A DNA stretch of 17,283 nucleotides, taken from NCBI GenBank assembly GCA_018667205.1, contig JABIVN010000491.1, positions 1 through 17,283 on the forward strand. Reading direction: 5' to 3'. Below are positions 15,943 to 17,283 of the stretch, one piece after another. A model generated the notes under the pieces. It ran no database searches and was not told the DNA's origin. It saw only the letters and a list, made by a program, of their open reading frames with translations. Positions within the stretch are counted from its first letter, which is position 1. Each line of letters begins with the position of its first letter. The translations under genes and the position numbers were made by a program. This DNA comes from Gammaproteobacteria bacterium. Lineage in GTDB: Bacteria; Pseudomonadota; Gammaproteobacteria; Pseudomonadales; Azotimanducaceae.

Positions 15943-16116
15943 CTATTTTTCCTGTTGAGTTATGGGCTGGTTCCAATTATCCGTTATCTGGGCATCACTG
16001 CCTTCTTGCACTTTGGATGAGACCCCAGGATCTTCATCCTGTGGCAGGTAAAGTGCTCCTTTCTGGCCGCAGGCCTGCAGCAAAAAAAGAACGATGATAA
16101 GAGTCGTGATGCGCAT
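15943..16116 (-). CDS. lptM: LPS assembly lipoprotein LptM (YifL)
   Basis: A 57-residue lipoprotein: MRITTLIIVLFLLQ followed by AC at 15-16, a lipobox (LQAC) with the lipidated Cys16. The start of the mature part, CGQKGALYLPQDE, matches the E. coli LptM/YifL CGLKGPLYFP signature; the rest is polar and probably disordered. In E. coli LptM binds the LptD-LptE translocon and helps LptD reach its correct disulfide state, which fits the dsbA seen elsewhere in the window, though not adjacent. It is first in the operon and its stop is two bases before lysA. The Shine-Dalgarno sequence is not obvious. Position before lysA and opposite cyaY is the standard gammaproteobacterial order. Confidence 0.9.
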   Translation of the reverse strand: MRITTLIIVLFLLQACGQKGALYLPQDEDPGVSSKVQEGSDAQITDNWNQPITQQEK

Positions 16117-16237
16117 GTTGTGTCAATCAAACTTTCGAAGGGTGCAGTATACTTGAGCCTGGCAAAATCGAGAACTATCCAAAATAGCCTTGGCTAAACC
16201 CTACTAAACCCGTAATACAGATGAAGGAACCTTCCCC
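16117..16237. promoter_or_regulatory. Divergent lptM / cyaY promoter region
   Basis: On the minus strand TATACT (plus-strand 16146-16151) is a good -10 for the lptM-lysA-dapF operon, about 30 bp before the lptM start, with a poor -35. On the plus strand TTGGCT (16190-16195) and TAATAC (16213-16218), 17 bp apart, may drive cyaY but match the consensus weakly. No operator is recognised. Confidence 0.4.
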
Positions 16238-16546
16238 TTGGATGACAGTGAGTTTCAGGAAATCGTGGATGACGAATTCGTCCGAATTGAAGATCGTGTG
16301 GACGAACTCGAACTCGACGTCGATATCGACGCTTCGGGTGGTGTGCTGGCTTTCACGCTGGACAGTGGTTCCAGCATTATCCTGAGCAGACAGGTGACTA
16401 ACCATGAGATCTGGGTCGCGGCAAAGTCAGGTGGGTTCCACCTTAAAAGAGTGGATAGCGAGTGGTTCTGCCAAAACACCGAGGAGAGTCTTGAACAGCT
16501 ATTAAATAGAGTGTTTAGTGAGCAGGCAGGCGTAATGCTGTTTTAG
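16238..16546 (+). CDS. cyaY: Frataxin homologue CyaY, TTG start
   Basis: Small acidic iron-binding protein that modulates iron-sulfur cluster assembly on IscS/IscU. The 102 residues begin MDDSEFQEIVDDEF, an acidic first helix with many Asp and Glu, followed by the frataxin sheet: GGVLAFTLDSGSSIILSRQ, IWVAAKSGGFH and EWFCQ. Start choice: the only start giving the family N terminus is TTG at 16238, with AAGGA (16224-16228) nine bases upstream. ATGs at 16221 and 16242 are in other frames. A TTG start suggests low translation. Length fits the family (E. coli 106). It is convergent with argH across a stretch with a 13-bp tandem repeat. Confidence 0.93.
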   Translation: MDDSEFQEIVDDEFVRIEDRVDELELDVDIDASGGVLAFTLDSGSSIILSRQVTNHEIWVAAKSGGFHLKRVDSEWFCQNTEESLEQLLNRVFSEQAGVMLF

Positions 16547-16608
16547 GAAACATGTGAATAATGTCGAAAAGCCTTGTCGCCCTTGTGACGATGGCCGGAC
16601 TGAATCCG

Positions 16609-16660
16609 TGCTCTGAAACCATGCTCTGAACCCATGCTCTGAACCCATGCTCTGAACCTC
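16609..16660 (+). repeat. 13-bp tandem repeat, four copies
   Basis: Four contiguous units: TGCTCTGAAACCA (16609-16621), TGCTCTGAACCCA (16622-16634), the same again (16635-16647), and TGCTCTGAACCTC (16648-16660). A decayed fifth unit may precede at 16596-16608. A palindrome CTCGCGAG (16658-16665) abuts the last unit. It lies in the 203-bp gap between the convergent genes cyaY and argH; 13 is not a multiple of three, so it is not coding. Confidence 0.9.
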
Positions 16661-16749
16661 GCGAGCTTAAGGCCTGCTTCGTTTTTCTGTGTGCAAGGCG
16701 CCTGCTCGCCATCAAAAAAGCGCGATGGGTCAGGCGTGTCCTGCAAGGA

Positions 16750-17283
16750 TCAGCCCAACCTTGAGCGAGCCCGCTCGATTGCCAGCTTAACTTGTGCTGG
16801 CGCTGTACCACCATGATGGTTTCTGGCCGCGAGAGAACCCTCGAGCGTCAATACGCCGAACACATCCTTTTCTATCAGGCTGGACATTGAAGCGAACTGC
16901 TGAAGAGATAGCTCAGACAGGTCCACGTCTTGTTCCAGCGCAACAGCAACCAGTCGACCCACAACATCGTGAGCGTCCCTGAAAGGCAAGCCTTTTTTGA
17001 CTAGATAATCAGCCAAGTCAGTTGCTGTCGCAAAACCTTTCAGCGTCGCCAAGCGCATTTGTTCGCGCTGCGGCTCTATCGCCGGAATCATGTCTGAGAA
17101 TGCTGTCAGACAATCCAGAACTGTATTGACCGTATCGAACAGGGGTTCCTTATCCTCTTGGTTGTCTTTGTTATAAGCGAGAGGCTGGCCCTTCATTACG
17201 GTGAGCAGGGCAATGAGGGAGCCAAATACCCGTCCTGTCTTTCCTCTGACAAGTTCAGGTACATCGGGGTTTTTCTTCTGAGG
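16750..17283 (-). CDS. argH: Argininosuccinate lyase, C-terminal part only
   Basis: Cleaves argininosuccinate to arginine and fumarate, the last step of arginine synthesis. The 177 codons run from the window edge to TGA at 16750-16752. The visible part starts inside the signature loop (PQKKNPD; the catalytic serine of the loop lies just outside), continues [39 protein letters not shown] and ends IERARSRLG, all as in the E. coli enzyme. An internal ATG at 17196 is not the start; the frame is open to the edge. The N-terminal two thirds are missing only because the window ends. It is convergent with cyaY. No terminator is evident at its 3' end. Confidence 0.95.
   Translation of the reverse strand, partial: PQKKNPDVPELVRGKTGRVFGSLIALLTVMKGQPLAYNKDNQEDKEPLFDTVNTVLDCLTAFSDMIPAIEPQREQMRLATLKGFATATDLADYLVKKGLPFRDAHDVVGRLVAVALEQDVDLSELSLQQFASMSSLIEKDVFGVLTLEGSLAARNHHGGTAPAQVKLAIERARSRLG

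Noticed and set aside
16515..16814. Minus-strand frame with a repeated SEHGF-like peptide between cyaY and argH
   Set aside because: The peptide repeat is only the 13-bp DNA repeat read through; it overlaps both cyaY and argH ends and shifts frame with each unit.

Overview
The window reads as chromosomal core sequence from a gammaproteobacterium. The case rests on gene order and protein similarity. polA - engB - cytochrome c4 - dsbA is a Pseudomonas-type neighbourhood, and lptM - lysA - dapF - DUF484 - xerC - HAD phosphatase, with cyaY divergent, is the order I know from both enterobacteria and pseudomonads. GlnK, IhfB, ComM, ThrC and ArgH are also of gammaproteobacterial type. Base composition is moderate and even. 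I see no transposase, integron, prophage, CRISPR array, rRNA or tRNA. The source is probably a free-living aerobe (two periplasmic c-type cytochromes, DsbA), but I cannot name a genus.

Layout: (1) 1-2463, polA, missing its 5' end at the window edge, closed by a strong terminator. (2) 2531-2776, a non-coding stretch with three consecutive stem-loops ending in an intrinsic terminator, in the polA-engB gap where Spot 42 lies in enterobacteria (and, as I recall, ErsA in Pseudomonas), followed by a degenerate 14-bp tandem array. (3) 2775-4965, engB (-), divergent from cytochrome c4 and dsbA (+). (4) 4993-5307, ihfB (-). (5) 5658-7193, an IMP dehydrogenase strikingly like the Tritrichomonas foetus enzyme. 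(6) 7272-7685 cytochrome c5 (+), convergent with comM (-, 7708-9213). (7) 9214-9682, a regulatory region with a good sigma-54 promoter and two NtrC-like sites, then glnK and thrC (+). (8) 11510-16116, a compact six-gene minus-strand operon: lptM, lysA, dapF, DUF484, xerC, HAD phosphatase. (9) cyaY (+, TTG start), a 13-bp tandem repeat, and the 3' part of argH (-).

How the genes work together: DapF and LysA perform the last two steps of lysine synthesis, and DapF also supplies meso-diaminopimelate for peptidoglycan. ThrC ends threonine synthesis and ArgH ends arginine synthesis. GlnK reports nitrogen status, and its promoter looks NtrC/sigma-54 dependent. EngB serves ribosome assembly, LptM serves LPS transport assembly, CyaY serves iron-sulfur cluster assembly, XerC serves chromosome dimer resolution, and PolA and ComM serve DNA repair and uptake.

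The most interesting item is the candidate small RNA at about 2568-2704. It was found by reading base pairing by eye and has no expression evidence. No wholly new protein system is visible.
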